NCBI GenBank assembly: GCA_036365455.1
Contig: JAWQUS010000017.1
Coordinates: 6,386,001 to 6,450,000, forward strand
DNA length: 64,000 nt
DNA from: Macrosoma leucophasiata
Taxonomy: Eukaryota; Arthropoda; Insecta; Lepidoptera; Hedylidae
Reading direction: 5' to 3'
Under the pieces are notes generated by a model. That model was not told the origin of the DNA and did not search any database. It was given only the letters and a program-made list of their open reading frames with translations. Made by a program: the position numbers and the translations under genes. Shown one piece after another: positions 33,626 through 42,999 of the stretch (positions are counted from its first letter, which is position 1; every line of letters begins with the position of its first letter).

Positions 33626-33810
33626 TCTTAATATATATAAATCTCGTGTCACAATGTTTGTCCTCAATGGACTCCTAAACCACTTAACCGATTATAATAA
33701 ATTTCGCACACCATGTGCAGTTCGATCCAACTTGAGAGATAGGATAGCTTACATTACGCTATGACTAATAGGAGCAGAGCAGCGCGGGCGAAGCCGGGGC
33801 GGGCCGCTAG
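33626..33810 (+). mobile_element. Non-autonomous Helitron, 185 bp, with empty site
   Basis: TC at 33626-33627 after A33625; CTAG at 33807-33810 before T33811. The left palindrome arm keeps the uninterrupted target between 31554 and 31555, showing insertion exactly between A and T without duplication. The 3' hairpin is 'gcgggcgaagccggggc'. Confidence 0.9.
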
Positions 33811-33859
33811 TATTTTATAAAATGGGCTTAGTTTCCATACTGTTTGTATCTATACTGTG

Positions 33860-34340
33860 CTTTAGGCCTCGGACCGAAATTAAAGAAATAAAATAATACT
33901 ATGTACTTACGTAGGTTACACAATGCACCCCGTCAGGCCACGAGAACAATATGACAATTGATTTCTAATGTTATTGTTCTTAACAACTAACTGCGGCTCA
34001 ACAGTACGACAAATTTACCGGTGCATTTTAAAAACATAAAAACACAAACACTACTTCAACAAATAGCACAAGTACTGGCAAATAACACTCACTACCTACT
34101 TATTACGTCGACAAGTAACTTCAATTCATTAAACTGTTTGAAACACTTTATTTACTAATGCAATGCTGATCGCATTGCTAAAAGTATTTAGCGTAAAGGT
34201 AAGAAATTATACTTAATAAAAAAAAGTTTTAAGTAAAGTAAAAAAGTATTGTAATTGCGAACATGATTATACATGATTTACCTTAGGTAATTTTTTGCTT
34301 CGGGAAACTGAAAAATGTTTTTTTTTGTCACGACTTGTTG
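33860..34340. other. No gene recognised
   Basis: AT-rich spacer before the LINE tail; T-run at 34316-34326. Confidence 0.35.
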
Positions 34341-34342
34341 AC

Positions 34343-37300
34343 ATTTATTTATTTTTATTTATTTATTTATTTATGAATACACAGTAAAATACAAATTTGC
34401 CGATCATCTTCACTCCCTTAAACCAGAGATGGTTTGTACGGAAGTTGCAATTCCTCATTAAACTTATTATTAGTAATACATACGTTATACAAGAATAAGC
34501 AGAACATGTTTGTTTAACAAAATGTGAATCACACGCGGGTTATTTGAAATAATTAATCTAATGCGTAAACAACACAGTAGGTAAGCAATCGGCGACTCGG
34601 TGCCGAGCAGACAAAAGAAACAAGTTATCGGACTTGCACCTACAGGCTGTTCCAATTTTACGGCACTTATTTTTTTTTTATAGTGTAGAAAAGTAGTGTT
34701 GTTTAATTACGTTTTTAAATTTTTTCTGGTTTAGTTTATTTTTAACGTCGGGGGGCAGTTTGTTTATTAATCTCGGCAATAAAAAAGCTGTGGTGCGTTC
34801 TCCATAAAAATTTGCTGCTGATATTTTTTGCAGGAGCTCTTTTTTTATTTGCCGAGTATATATATTATGGTTTATAATTTTGTTATCTTTATACTTGAGA
34901 TAATTTTCAATAATTAGCATTTGTTCAACTTTCTTATGTATTGGCATAACATTACAGTATTTAAATATTCCTATTTCATCATTAATTAAATTTGTTTTTA
35001 TTTTATTTGGTAAAATTACTTTCAATATTCTTACTTGTAGTCTAAATATTTGATCGATATATGACTTGAACGTTCGACCGTAGCTGCTAAGACCATAAGC
35101 AATTATACTTTCCGCCAATGCTTTATACAGTTGAAGCAATATATTATAAGGGACTCTGTTTTTTACTATTTTAAATTTTGCCATAATTGCTCTCAACTTT
35201 GCACATGTCGCTTCTATGTGTAGCCTCCAAGTAAATCTATGGTCAATTATCAATCCCAAATATGTGTACCGCTGTACCTGCTCAATTAATTCACAACCAC
35301 GTACAACACAGTTCGGATCATGCAAACACTGATGGCTATGTGCTATTAATTTTATATATTGAGAAGTTCGATTGTGACTGGAACAAATATGCATGAGCTT
35401 AGTTTTTTGTGCATTTAAAACTAGTCCTGCATCATGGGACCATTTACATAAAAGGTCAAACTCCTCCTGCAGTATACCAATTGCCCTATTAATATTTTTG
35501 TCATCGGCTATGAGACATGTGTCATCTGCAAATTGCAAGATTTTGCATTTTTTAATGATATTATTAAGATCATTAACATAGGAAATATAATGTAATGGCC
35601 CTAACACAGATCCTTGAGCTGTTCCATTTGTAACACTTATTTCTCTACTATAATCTTCTCCAATTTTTACACGGTATGTTCTATCTTCTAAGTAATTATT
35701 ACACCATTTTAATAGAGAACCACGAATTCCGTTATCACCTAACTTATTAATCAATGTGTTATGCCTAAGAGTGTCAAATGCTCTACTATAATCGATAAAG
35801 ACTATAACCACATGATGTTTGTTATTTAAGCATGCATTTATATGATCACTAAAATCGGATAACAATTGAGAGGTACTTTTGTGACGCTGGAATCCAAATT
35901 GATTTTTTGACAAAATTTGATTTTTGGAGTAAAAGTCATGGATTTCATCAGCTATATACTTCTCTACAATTTTATCTATAATTGGTAAGATCGTAATCGG
36001 CCGATAGCTATCACAGTCCTGCTTGTCTCCCTTTTTATATATAGGTCTTACAACACCTGATTTTAGTTCTTTCGGGTATATACCAGTTTTGACACTCCTA
36101 GTAATCAAATGTGCTATTGGTCCTGCTAGTTTTTCAGACAAAATTTTGACGTCTATTGGCCGAATGGCATCAATACCGCAACTTTTATTACATTTAATAT
36201 TTTGCAAATAAGTTTGAATCCTCATAGGTTTCGGTGACCTAAATAATATAGTTACATTTGATTCCTTACGGTAACTATCTCTATGAAGAAGTTTACTGTT
36301 ACAGTCAATAATTATATTTTTAACAGCTTTTCCAAATCCTTCAGCAAATTTGTTGGCTATTTTTATCTCAGTATCGTAAACTAAATTTTTATCAAATGCT
36401 TTCATAATTACCTCATCTAATGAATCTTTTATGCGTCCAGTAAGTTTATTCAAAATATGCCACAATTTTTTTGGATCATTGCGATTTAGTTTAATGTTAT
36501 GTTTATAATATTTATTTCTTGATTTTTCAATTGCTTTGTTAGTTTTGTTTCTTAATTTATTATACTCTAGAATTAATATTTTATTATTGCTATCTTTTTT
36601 CATTTCAATAAATTTTTTATCTCTTAATTCACACATATTTAAAACTTTTTTATTTAACCAAATATCCATTTTTCGTTTAGAATTGCCGACATGTGTGATA
36701 TATTTAGCTTTTTCACAACACTGCTGTATAGTTTTTTTTATAGAATTATATATTTCATTAGGGCATTCAATCTCATTTATTGTTTTAAAATCAATTTTAT
36801 CAAATTCTGTTTTTAAAATTTTGTAATTATATTTTGTGATGTATTTTGGAGCAACCTGTACATAGTCCCCGTAGTTGCAAGTGACTATTGTAAGGCGATG
36901 GTCGGCCAGTACAGTACCAAGCGCTGCGCAGTGCACGGCTAGTGCGCGGGATCTAACAAAAATGTGATCGATACAGCTTTTTGTTAATTTATCCTTTCTT
37001 AATTCTATTCTTGTGTTATCGGAGATCCCGCATACTAGGCCATGGCTGTAAAGCATATCTAAATAATGGTTTCGGATGCTACTACATACATTTATATTTA
37101 TATTAACATCGCCCAAAAGTATTAAATCTCCTGTGGAATGTGAATTTAAAATATTGTTTAGTTCACGTAAATATAAATTCTTACATTTTGCCGGTGGTCT
37201 ATATACTGCACAAAGAGTGATGGAAGTGTTTTTTTGTGTTGTTAAATTACCCACTATGCATTCTAGGGATATCGTTGTTGTGAATGACATTTTGAATTTG

Positions 37301-37662
37301 TGTTTACTTAAAATATAAACGATGATACCGCCACCTTTTTTATATTTCCGTAACTCTTTGTACATGTAATAGCCGGGGATGTTATACAGTGAGCTTACAC
37401 TATCAGAAATACCTACTTCCGTTAAAACGATCACGTCTATTTGTATTTTTGAACTGTTAATTAGCAACTCAATCTTAGAAAAATTCTTAATTAGGGATCT
37501 AATGTTCACATGGATGCAGTTTAGTCTATTTAGAGATTTAGGTATCCTATCAACATATGAAGATAAATTAGGACAATTTTCTATTTCTAATACGCTAGTG
37601 TCAGTTACCGACATTTTACACATTTTACACATACAGCCATACACTGCACAATAAAACACCAT
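34343..37662 (-). mobile_element. CR1/Jockey-group LINE, ORF2 and 3' UTR
   Basis: From the ORF2 start to a (TAAA)n tail at 34343-34374. The 3' UTR is ~330 bp. No ORF1 is recognised on the minus strand beyond 37662, so the copy is 5'-truncated or lost ORF1. No target duplication was identified. Confidence 0.75.
34678..37662 (-). CDS. LINE ORF2: AP-like endonuclease and reverse transcriptase
   Basis: A 994-codon frame with no stop. It would nick target DNA and copy its own RNA at the nick. Endonuclease: Asn near residue 53 (HVNIRS), Glu near 82 (LTEVG), GDVNIN near 185, IDHIFV near 230 and ADHR near 253. Reverse transcriptase from ~540: SGVVRPIYKKG, then FIDYSRAFD (~620), GTAQGSVLGPL (~680) and the catalytic FADD (~712), followed by a typical thumb/C-terminal region. 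The first ~45 residues include a CxxxxCxCxxC cluster (YCAVYGCMCKMCK) that could be read-through from upstream. Clade is CR1/Jockey-group by motif style; I cannot separate these without alignment. The best candidate in this window for a recently active copy. Confidence 0.88.
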   Translation of the reverse strand: MVFYCAVYGCMCKMCKMSVTDTSVLEIENCPNLSSYVDRIPKSLNRLNCIHVNIRSLIKNFSKIELLINSSKIQIDVIVLTEVGISDSVSSLYNIPGYYMYKELRKYKKGGGIIVYILSKHKFKMSFTTTISLECIVGNLTTQKNTSITLCAVYRPPAKCKNLYLRELNNILNSHSTGDLILLGDVNININVCSSIRNHYLDMLYSHGLVCGISDNTRIELRKDKLTKSCIDHIFVRSRALAVHCAALGTVLADHRLTIVTCNYGDYVQVAPKYITKYNYKILKTEFDKIDFKTINEIECPNEIYNSIKKTIQQCCEKAKYITHVGNSKRKMDIWLNKKVLNMCELRDKKFIEMKKDSNNKILILEYNKLRNKTNKAIEKSRNKYYKHNIKLNRNDPKKLWHILNKLTGRIKDSLDEVIMKAFDKNLVYDTEIKIANKFAEGFGKAVKNIIIDCNSKLLHRDSYRKESNVTILFRSPKPMRIQTYLQNIKCNKSCGIDAIRPIDVKILSEKLAGPIAHLITRSVKTGIYPKELKSGVVRPIYKKGDKQDCDSYRPITILPIIDKIVEKYIADEIHDFYSKNQILSKNQFGFQRHKSTSQLLSDFSDHINACLNNKHHVVIVFIDYSRAFDTLRHNTLINKLGDNGIRGSLLKWCNNYLEDRTYRVKIGEDYSREISVTNGTAQGSVLGPLHYISYVNDLNNIIKKCKILQFADDTCLIADDKNINRAIGILQEEFDLLCKWSHDAGLVLNAQKTKLMHICSSHNRTSQYIKLIAHSHQCLHDPNCVVRGCELIEQVQRYTYLGLIIDHRFTWRLHIEATCAKLRAIMAKFKIVKNRVPYNILLQLYKALAESIIAYGLSSYGRTFKSYIDQIFRLQVRILKVILPNKIKTNLINDEIGIFKYCNVMPIHKKVEQMLIIENYLKYKDNKIINHNIYTRQIKKELLQKISAANFYGERTTAFLLPRLINKLPPDVKNKLNQKKFKNVIKQHYFSTL

Positions 37663-37845
37663 CTTAATGTTTATAAATAAAATATTCGATTACAAATTAA
37701 TCAAAACTAGGCCGCTCGCAACCTCGCTGTAGAGTACCAGCCGTCGCCTATAAGAGGGGAAGAGATTGGCTGAAGCGCGGCAAATGGGCGAGACGTCGAA
37801 GTGTCCATTCTTACATATTCTCTGGTATTACTTCAGCTGAAAAAA
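37663..37845. other. Relatively GC-rich flank upstream of the LINE
   Basis: Contains 'gccgctcgcaacctcgctg'. It might be the truncated LINE 5' UTR or flanking DNA; nothing decides this. Confidence 0.3.
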
Positions 37846-38085
37846 CACACCGTACACTTACACATAGCTATATACCTTAGTATAGCGTGGTGACCCGTCG
37901 CCACGGCAAGCGTCGCCACGCCAACGATCCGGTTTATACCCGCGCCAATAGACGTTTCACATCAAAAACACACCGTACACTCACACATAGCTATATATTA
38001 TTTATACCTTAGTATAGCGAGGCGACCCGTTGCCACGGCAAGCGTCGCCACGCCAACGATCCGGTTTATAGCCGCGCCAATAAAA
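37846..38085. repeat. Tandem duplication, ~120-bp unit
   Basis: Units 37846-37962 and 37966-38085 share 'aacacaccgtacac', 'cacggcaagcgtcgccacg' and 'ccaacgatccggtttata' with few differences. The second has an extra 'ttattta'. No coding frame. Confidence 0.85.
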
Positions 38086-38091
38086 AATTTA

Positions 38092-38165
38092 AAGACAATT
38101 TTGATTTCGTGTGGGACTTGAACCCGAAACCACTGAATCACTATCACACCGCCACCCCAAGGCAA
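38092..38165 (-). repeat. tRNA-like SINE head candidate
   Basis: Box B-like 'gggttcaagtccc' and a weak box A ('ggtggcggtgtgatagtg') on the minus strand. No full cloverleaf. Confidence 0.3.
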
Positions 38166-38189
38166 TGTATCAAAATGTGTTTGTATTTC

Positions 38190-38237
38190 ACTGGTGGTAG
38201 AGTTCCAGTGTAGGAGGGCGTAGGCGTAGCATTACCT
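38190..38237 (+). repeat. Family A repeat, head only
   Basis: Just the first ~48 bp, starting 'cactggtggtagagttcc'. An isolated 5' head is unusual for a retroposed copy. Confidence 0.45.
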
Positions 38238-38352
38238 AGTTTTAAAGACATTTATTTACTGAACAAGAACATCCCTTACATTGAGCTTAGTAACATTATA
38301 TAATTATTATATTGTATTCATATTTCAGTAATCCGCAGACTGTTTTGAAATA

Positions 38353-39638
38353 TTAGGTTGGGGAAAAAGTTTCTTCGCATTTTTTAAGATAGTTCAAAAC
38401 ATTTTTTAATACAGTTTATTTAAATTGAACTAAAGTATGTATGTACCATTTTGTTCGATAACCTTTTGCCATCTTGTAGGTACATGATCCCATTGCTATA
38501 AAAATTTTGGGACTTCTCATCAAAATACCGCGACAAGTGGATTTGGCAGTCCTCTCGTGATGTTAACCTAACATTGCATAAAGAATTCTGAAGAGACCGA
38601 AACAGGTGGAAATCTGAAGGTGCAAGGTCAGGACTTTACGGCGGATGCATTAAAACCTCCCAGCCAAACTCTCCTAATTTTTGCTGAGTGGCTATAGATG
38701 TGTGAGGTCTAGCGTTATCATGATGAAACACCACACCCCTTCTGTTGATCAATTCCGGCCGCTTTCTCTCAACTTCTTGCTTTAATCTCATCAGTTGTTC
38801 GCAGTAGAGTTCAGAATCGATAGTCCTGCTTGGTGGTAATAGCTCATAATGAATAATGCCCTTCCAATCCCACCACACACACAACATCACCTTATTGCGA
38901 GTTAACCCGGGTTTCGCCACAGTCTGTGAAGCCTGACCGGCCTTTGACCACGACCTTTTTCGCACGTTCTTGTCGTACGTGATCCACTTTTCATCACCAG
39001 TTATCAGCTTCTTCAAAAATTATTCGGTTTCATTACGTCGTAATAAAGAATCACAAATGAGTACACGGTTCATTAGGTTTCTTGCAGTGAGCTCGTGAGG
39101 TACCCAAATATCGAGTTTTTTTTTGTACCCAGCTTTTTTCAAATGCGCCAAAACTGTTTTGTGATCAATTCTCAGTTCTTCAGCTACGTCGTAACTACTT
39201 ATATGTCGATTTTGCTCCACTTTTTCAAAAATGGCATCCATTTCATCCGTAATAGGGCGACCAGAGCGAGGTGCGGTGCATCTTTGACATCAAAATTTCC
39301 GGATTGAAAACGCTTAAACCAAATTTGTGCTACTCTCACAGACACTGCACTAGGTCCGTAAACATCGCAATTTTTTTTCGCGGCTTGCGTTGCTTTTTTA
39401 CCTTTTTTGTAGTAAAATTTTACAATGTATCGAATTTCTTCATTAGATTCACTCATCTTGACAGTACGAAAAACAAATGAAAATCACACATTTGCCTAAT
39501 TTGAATCTGGAATTATGTTCTTTAAAATTTTAATTTTCAATGATACCAAAACCAGCCAGATACAAATACTACAGCCAAAGAGATTTTATTACAAGTTCAT
39601 ACATACTATAATGCGAAAAGACTTTTTCCCCAACCTAT
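38353..39638 (-). mobile_element. Mariner element, full length (1286 bp), inactive
   Basis: Ends 'ttaggttggggaaaaagt' (left) and the inverse of 'ataggttggggaaaaagt' (right), with TA at 38351-38352 and 39639-39640 as target duplication. The length is normal for mariner. Confidence 0.9.
38440..39456 (-). pseudogene. Mariner transposase, broken in three places
   Basis: Minus-strand order: N-terminal DNA-binding part from MSESNEEIRYIVKFYY (39456), a ~4-nt insertion near 39280 that shifts the frame at the DAPRSGRP region, a second helix-turn-helix segment VEQNRHISSYDVAEEL, a stop replacing the residue after ETE (near 39020), the catalytic core with TGDEKW and HHDNARPH, then a second nonsense change turning the Tyr codon of YSPDLAPSD into TAA (near 38638). 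Downstream residues are readable to ~38440. Normally ~345 residues, D,D34D, cut-and-paste at TA. None of these breaks is shared with 51187-52036. Confidence 0.85.
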
Positions 39639-39839
39639 TATACTATTTGTGATATGTTTTTTAATTTTTTTTTATACGAGTACAATGACAACGTTTAACA
39701 GGCTTCTATTGAGTCAGGTAAGTTATTGTCTATTGTTACATCTTTTGCCACAATTAGTCCTAGGAGCTTTAACTCATATTTTTTTTGTATTTTACCTGTA
39801 ACTCGCCAGATTATATTTTGTTCACTAAAATACATGTTA

Positions 39840-40098
39840 TCTACAAATATAAAAATTAACTGCTGTTCGAAAGTCTCGCTAAAACTCGAGAACGGCTGGG
39901 CCGATTTGGCTAATTTTGGTTTTGAAAGATTTTTGGAAGTCCAGGGAAGGTTTGAAAGGCAAGAAAATATGAAGAAATTGAAGGGAAATCGTAAAAGCCA
40001 CAATTTTATTTTTCCATACCAATAGTGCGTATCTATCAAACCTTTGACACATTATTTATTTCATTCTGAGGCAATACGAAGTTTGCCGGGTCAGCTAG
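39840..40098 (+). mobile_element. Non-autonomous Helitron (259 bp)
   Basis: TC at 39840-39841 after A; CTAG at 40095-40098 before T. It is the best-preserved copy of the 4103-4347 family, with 'gaagtttgccgggtcag' at the 3' end. Confidence 0.75.
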
Positions 40099-40179
40099 TA
40101 AAGGCATATTATTTGTTTTAAATTAAAAATTTCTGTTCCCTAATCCTCCTACCTGCTCATATGCTGTCTCAACCTATCT

Positions 40180-40297
40180 GCCTTCAAAGGGCAGTATTCA
40201 GCACTATCGTGCACCGGTTACATGGTAAATGGCTCCGTAATAACTACGAGTAACATAGAGATACGACAGCTAAGGTCTCAGGGATCAATGATTTGGC
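40180..40297 (+). repeat. Family A repeat fragment (diverged subgroup)
   Basis: Middle part only, matching the 22108-22390 subgroup. Confidence 0.45.
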
Positions 40298-40375
40298 CTT
40301 TTTCATAATTCTAAAACAAAAGTCAAAGATAAAAGACTTTCAACGCGAGCGTTAAGTTCTAGAAAACTTTTTGCT

Positions 40376-40654
40376 GCTGGTAGAGCTCCAGTGATGGAGC
40401 TCGCGGGCGTAGGCACCACCGCATTACGTTATATACTTGCCGCTAAATGATTAGTGTTCAGCACTATCGTGTTCCGGTCTGGTAGTGACGGCCCTGTAAT
40501 TTTCGGCACAAAGGCATAACACCTTAGACCTCAGGAGTAGTAACGCATCTGCATTTTAAGCTCAGTCTTTGTGTGAGTGTCTGTAGACTGCAGTCATCAC
40601 TTAATATTAATGTGAACTGCATGTTTGTTGCCACTTGCATTACATAAAAAAACA
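40376..40654 (+). repeat. Family A repeat, near full length
   Basis: Complete head, body and A-tail. A small deletion after 'gttccggtct'. Confidence 0.65.
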
Positions 40655-41029
40655 TAAATAACATACTGTCATGCTTCTCACGCTTAAGAATAAAAACCAC
40701 GTTATGAAATTAATGGCATTTGCTAGCCACACTAGCCAAGGAATTCACAAAGACCTGTATTACTTTTTCAAATTGAGTGCTGGCGAGTTGCTTGCCTTTT
40801 TTCCATTTAATTGCATTTACTAGACGCTAGCCGAGTAGTGAATTGCTCGTTCTGCTGGTCACGATTTATTTGATTTCGGTCTGTAAAGGTTTTTTGTCAA
40901 ATGTACTAAGGATCGTTTGGAGTACTAATTGAAATCAGTTCGTCGTTTTCAGACTTCTCTTTTCAGTTGTGATCAAATTTACAATAGTAAATTAGCACTT
41001 CTCGTACCAAATATAGAACTTAGGTGAAC

Positions 41030-41390
41030 TTAGGTGGACAATGGAAAGATGTAATTACCCCTGGTACACCCAATTCGTAATAGTTGTACTACGGGTAAAA
41101 AAATGTACCCCTGGTTCACCCAGGTGGACTAAGTAGGTGTACCACGGGCAATGACCGAACTTTTACAATGTCATATTAAAAATTTTTGGCAATACCAAAA
41201 ACGTCTAAAAGGGGAGAAAACGTTTAAAAATAATCCTTTCCCCATTTGATCGATCCCGCATATCAATCCCACGGAATTGAATAAGCTGCGGGATTGCAAT
41301 CCCTATATACAAGGTAATATTTTAAATTTTTGGCAATACTAAAAGGGGAAGAAAAGGTCTAAAAATAATCCTTTCACCATTTTGTAAGCT
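41030..41390. repeat. Short inverted and direct repeats
   Basis: 'tacccctggt.cacccaa' motifs recur at 41058 and 41104, with inverse 'taggtgtacca' at 41129. Direct repeats of ~65 bp ('aaataatcctttc.cc') occur at 41176-41248 and 41321-41380. No gene. Confidence 0.4.
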
Positions 41391-41548
41391 TTAAGGCACT
41401 TTTTTTGAGAAATTAATATTTTATTACATTGAAATAAAAATGAAGTCATGGATTTGAATAATTTAGTTCGGCTGAAAAAAAATCGCAGCCGGTTAACAAA
41501 ACCACATCAAAACTGCATACAAATTCGGACCGTCTCCTTTAGGGCGGC

Positions 41549-41655
41549 CACATAAAACTGCGATGCGATGCGATGCGACGCCATCGCAGGTTATGTACTC
41601 GTGCGAGCTCGCGGATATTTGCGATGCGATGCGAATTCGCAGTTATGTGTGGGAG
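41549..41655. repeat. MITE with 'gcgatgcgatgcg' termini
   Basis: About 107 bp bounded by 'ccacataaaactgcga' and the inverse of 'ccacacataactgcga', with gcgat-repeats inside each end. Non-coding. Confidence 0.5.
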
Positions 41656-42066
41656 CTCTTAAACCAAATACAAACTATACTATGGCCCAATAGGTAAAGA
41701 TCCCACTGCAGAATCATTTCGTTCATCCAGATATGCTGCAAAGATTGGTCTGTGTTATAAATACATTAAAATATTGAATTACTTACAATGTCATTCTTAT
41801 CGCTACACCTTCTTGTTTCCTGTCATATTCATTTAGATAGTAATCTTCTTGACGTCATTAAATTAATATTTCATCTGGTTATTTCATTAAATTAATATTT
41901 CATCTGATTTTTGTAGTTGGAAGTAAATATAACTAAATGTGAATGTTTATTGATTACTGTTATTTGTGATATGGATTCTAATCTATACCTGTTTTATATT
42001 ATTTCGCTTTAACACATGCTTGTGAAATATATTTTATTTTTAAAGAAAAATGGAAAGAAAAATTTG

Positions 42067-42140
42067 ACTTCAGGCGAGACTCGAACTCGCGACCTACTGG
42101 GAATCTAGTCCAGCCGCTCTTCCAATTGAGCTACTGAAGC
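42067..42140 (-). repeat. tRNA-like unit, left arm
   Basis: 74 nt with 7-bp acceptor stem (one G-T pair), 4-bp D stem 'gctc/gagc' and 5-bp T stem 'gcgag/ctcgc'. The anticodon arm is imperfect ('ctgga..cccag', one mismatch), so isotype cannot be set. No terminal T-run directly after it, but 'tcaaatttttcttt' follows. Head of a SINE rather than a proven tRNA gene. Confidence 0.55.
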
Positions 42141-42237
42141 CCTGCCCGATTTGTCAAATCTTTCCTTCACATCTATTGCATTGCTTTATGGTAGCAGCAG
42201 CGCTATCTATTACCAACTATTTGACAAATCGGGCAGG

Positions 42238-42311
42238 GCTTCAGTAGCTCAATTGGAAGAGCGGCTGGACTAGATTCCCAGTAGGTCGCGAGTTCGAGTC
42301 TCGCCTGAAGT
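42238..42311 (+). repeat. tRNA-like unit, right arm
   Basis: Identical to 42067-42140. The SINE tail after it is cut at 42337. Confidence 0.55.
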
Positions 42312-42999
42312 CAAATTTTTCTTTCCATTTTTCTTTAATAATAATCTATTATAAAATATACCTATTTTAAAATTCAACGTATTAAATTATTTATCACGTA
42401 TCCGTAACAAGTTTTTTTTTTCTATTCAAATGCTATCTAGCTAGGGTATGCTGCAAACCTTATTTTTACGCATATTTATAATCTAGAAAATATAATATTT
42501 ATCCACCAGGTTGCCAAAAAAAGCCGGAAGTACCATTTTTTTGAGAAAGAATTTTTTTTTCTTGTTTTTTCACGGTAACATGTTTAAAGACTGAAAAATC
42601 ACGGCTGCCGTTGCGCACTTAGCCGCCCCTACATATTTTCATTCCGCCCCGATAACTTTTTATGCTCACAAAATAGATTATTCCGTATCCATAACGTACA
42701 TGTATTATTTATATATCAAATGAAAGCAATTTATTTTTTTCTCATTATTATGATATACGGGCGCCAAATTAAATCGGCCGCAAACAAGAGTTGCTGGCTG
42801 TTAAAGATAAAATAATTTAATTAAAAATATTTGCGGCCAAATTTTGATAGGCAACCTAGTGGATATATATTCTCTAGATCATAAATATAAATACAAATTA
42901 GGATTCTTAGGAAATTAGGAAGTGGGATCTTAACCTACAACAATTAGCATAGAAAGTATTACAAAACGTGACATATGGATGGATAAAAAAAAATAAAAC

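Larger units (their letters stand above)
31493..33858. repeat. 2.3-kb imperfect palindrome
   Basis: Left arm 31493-31950 and right arm 33188-33858 are reverse complements. Each contains a 5S-derived SINE and the same ~160 bp of outer flanking DNA; the right arm also contains a Helitron at 33626-33810 absent from the left. The 1.2-kb loop holds a mariner 3' half and a retrotransposon endonuclease fragment. Confidence 0.85.
42041..42337. repeat. Perfect 119-bp inverted repeat carrying two tRNA-like units
   Basis: Arms 42041-42159 and 42219-42337 are exact reverse complements around a 59-bp spacer. Each arm has a complete tRNA-like unit with box A 'tagctcaattgg' and box B 'gagttcgagtctc', oriented away from the spacer. 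Confidence 0.9.
41691..42937. mobile_element. Non-autonomous TIR element (1247 bp) with nested insertions
   Basis: Termini 41691-41707 'taggtaaagatcccact' and 42921-42937 (inverse) differ at one position. 'caa' flanks both sides and may be a 3-bp target duplication. A second, inner pair of inverted repeats at 42483-42515 and 42849-42880 ('atccaccaggttgcc') lies inside, and a tRNA-like palindrome occupies 42041-42337. No transposase. Another left end lies at 13773. Confidence 0.55.

Noticed and set aside
35393..37654. Several plus-strand frames of 60-96 codons
   Set aside because: They lie antisense to the 994-codon LINE ORF2 and show no protein-like composition; they are shadows of it.
42238..42311. 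Functional tRNA gene
   Set aside because: The anticodon stem is imperfect, the isotype cannot be assigned, the unit is repeated with a constant SINE-like tail, and several copies are broken. I annotate it as tRNA-like.
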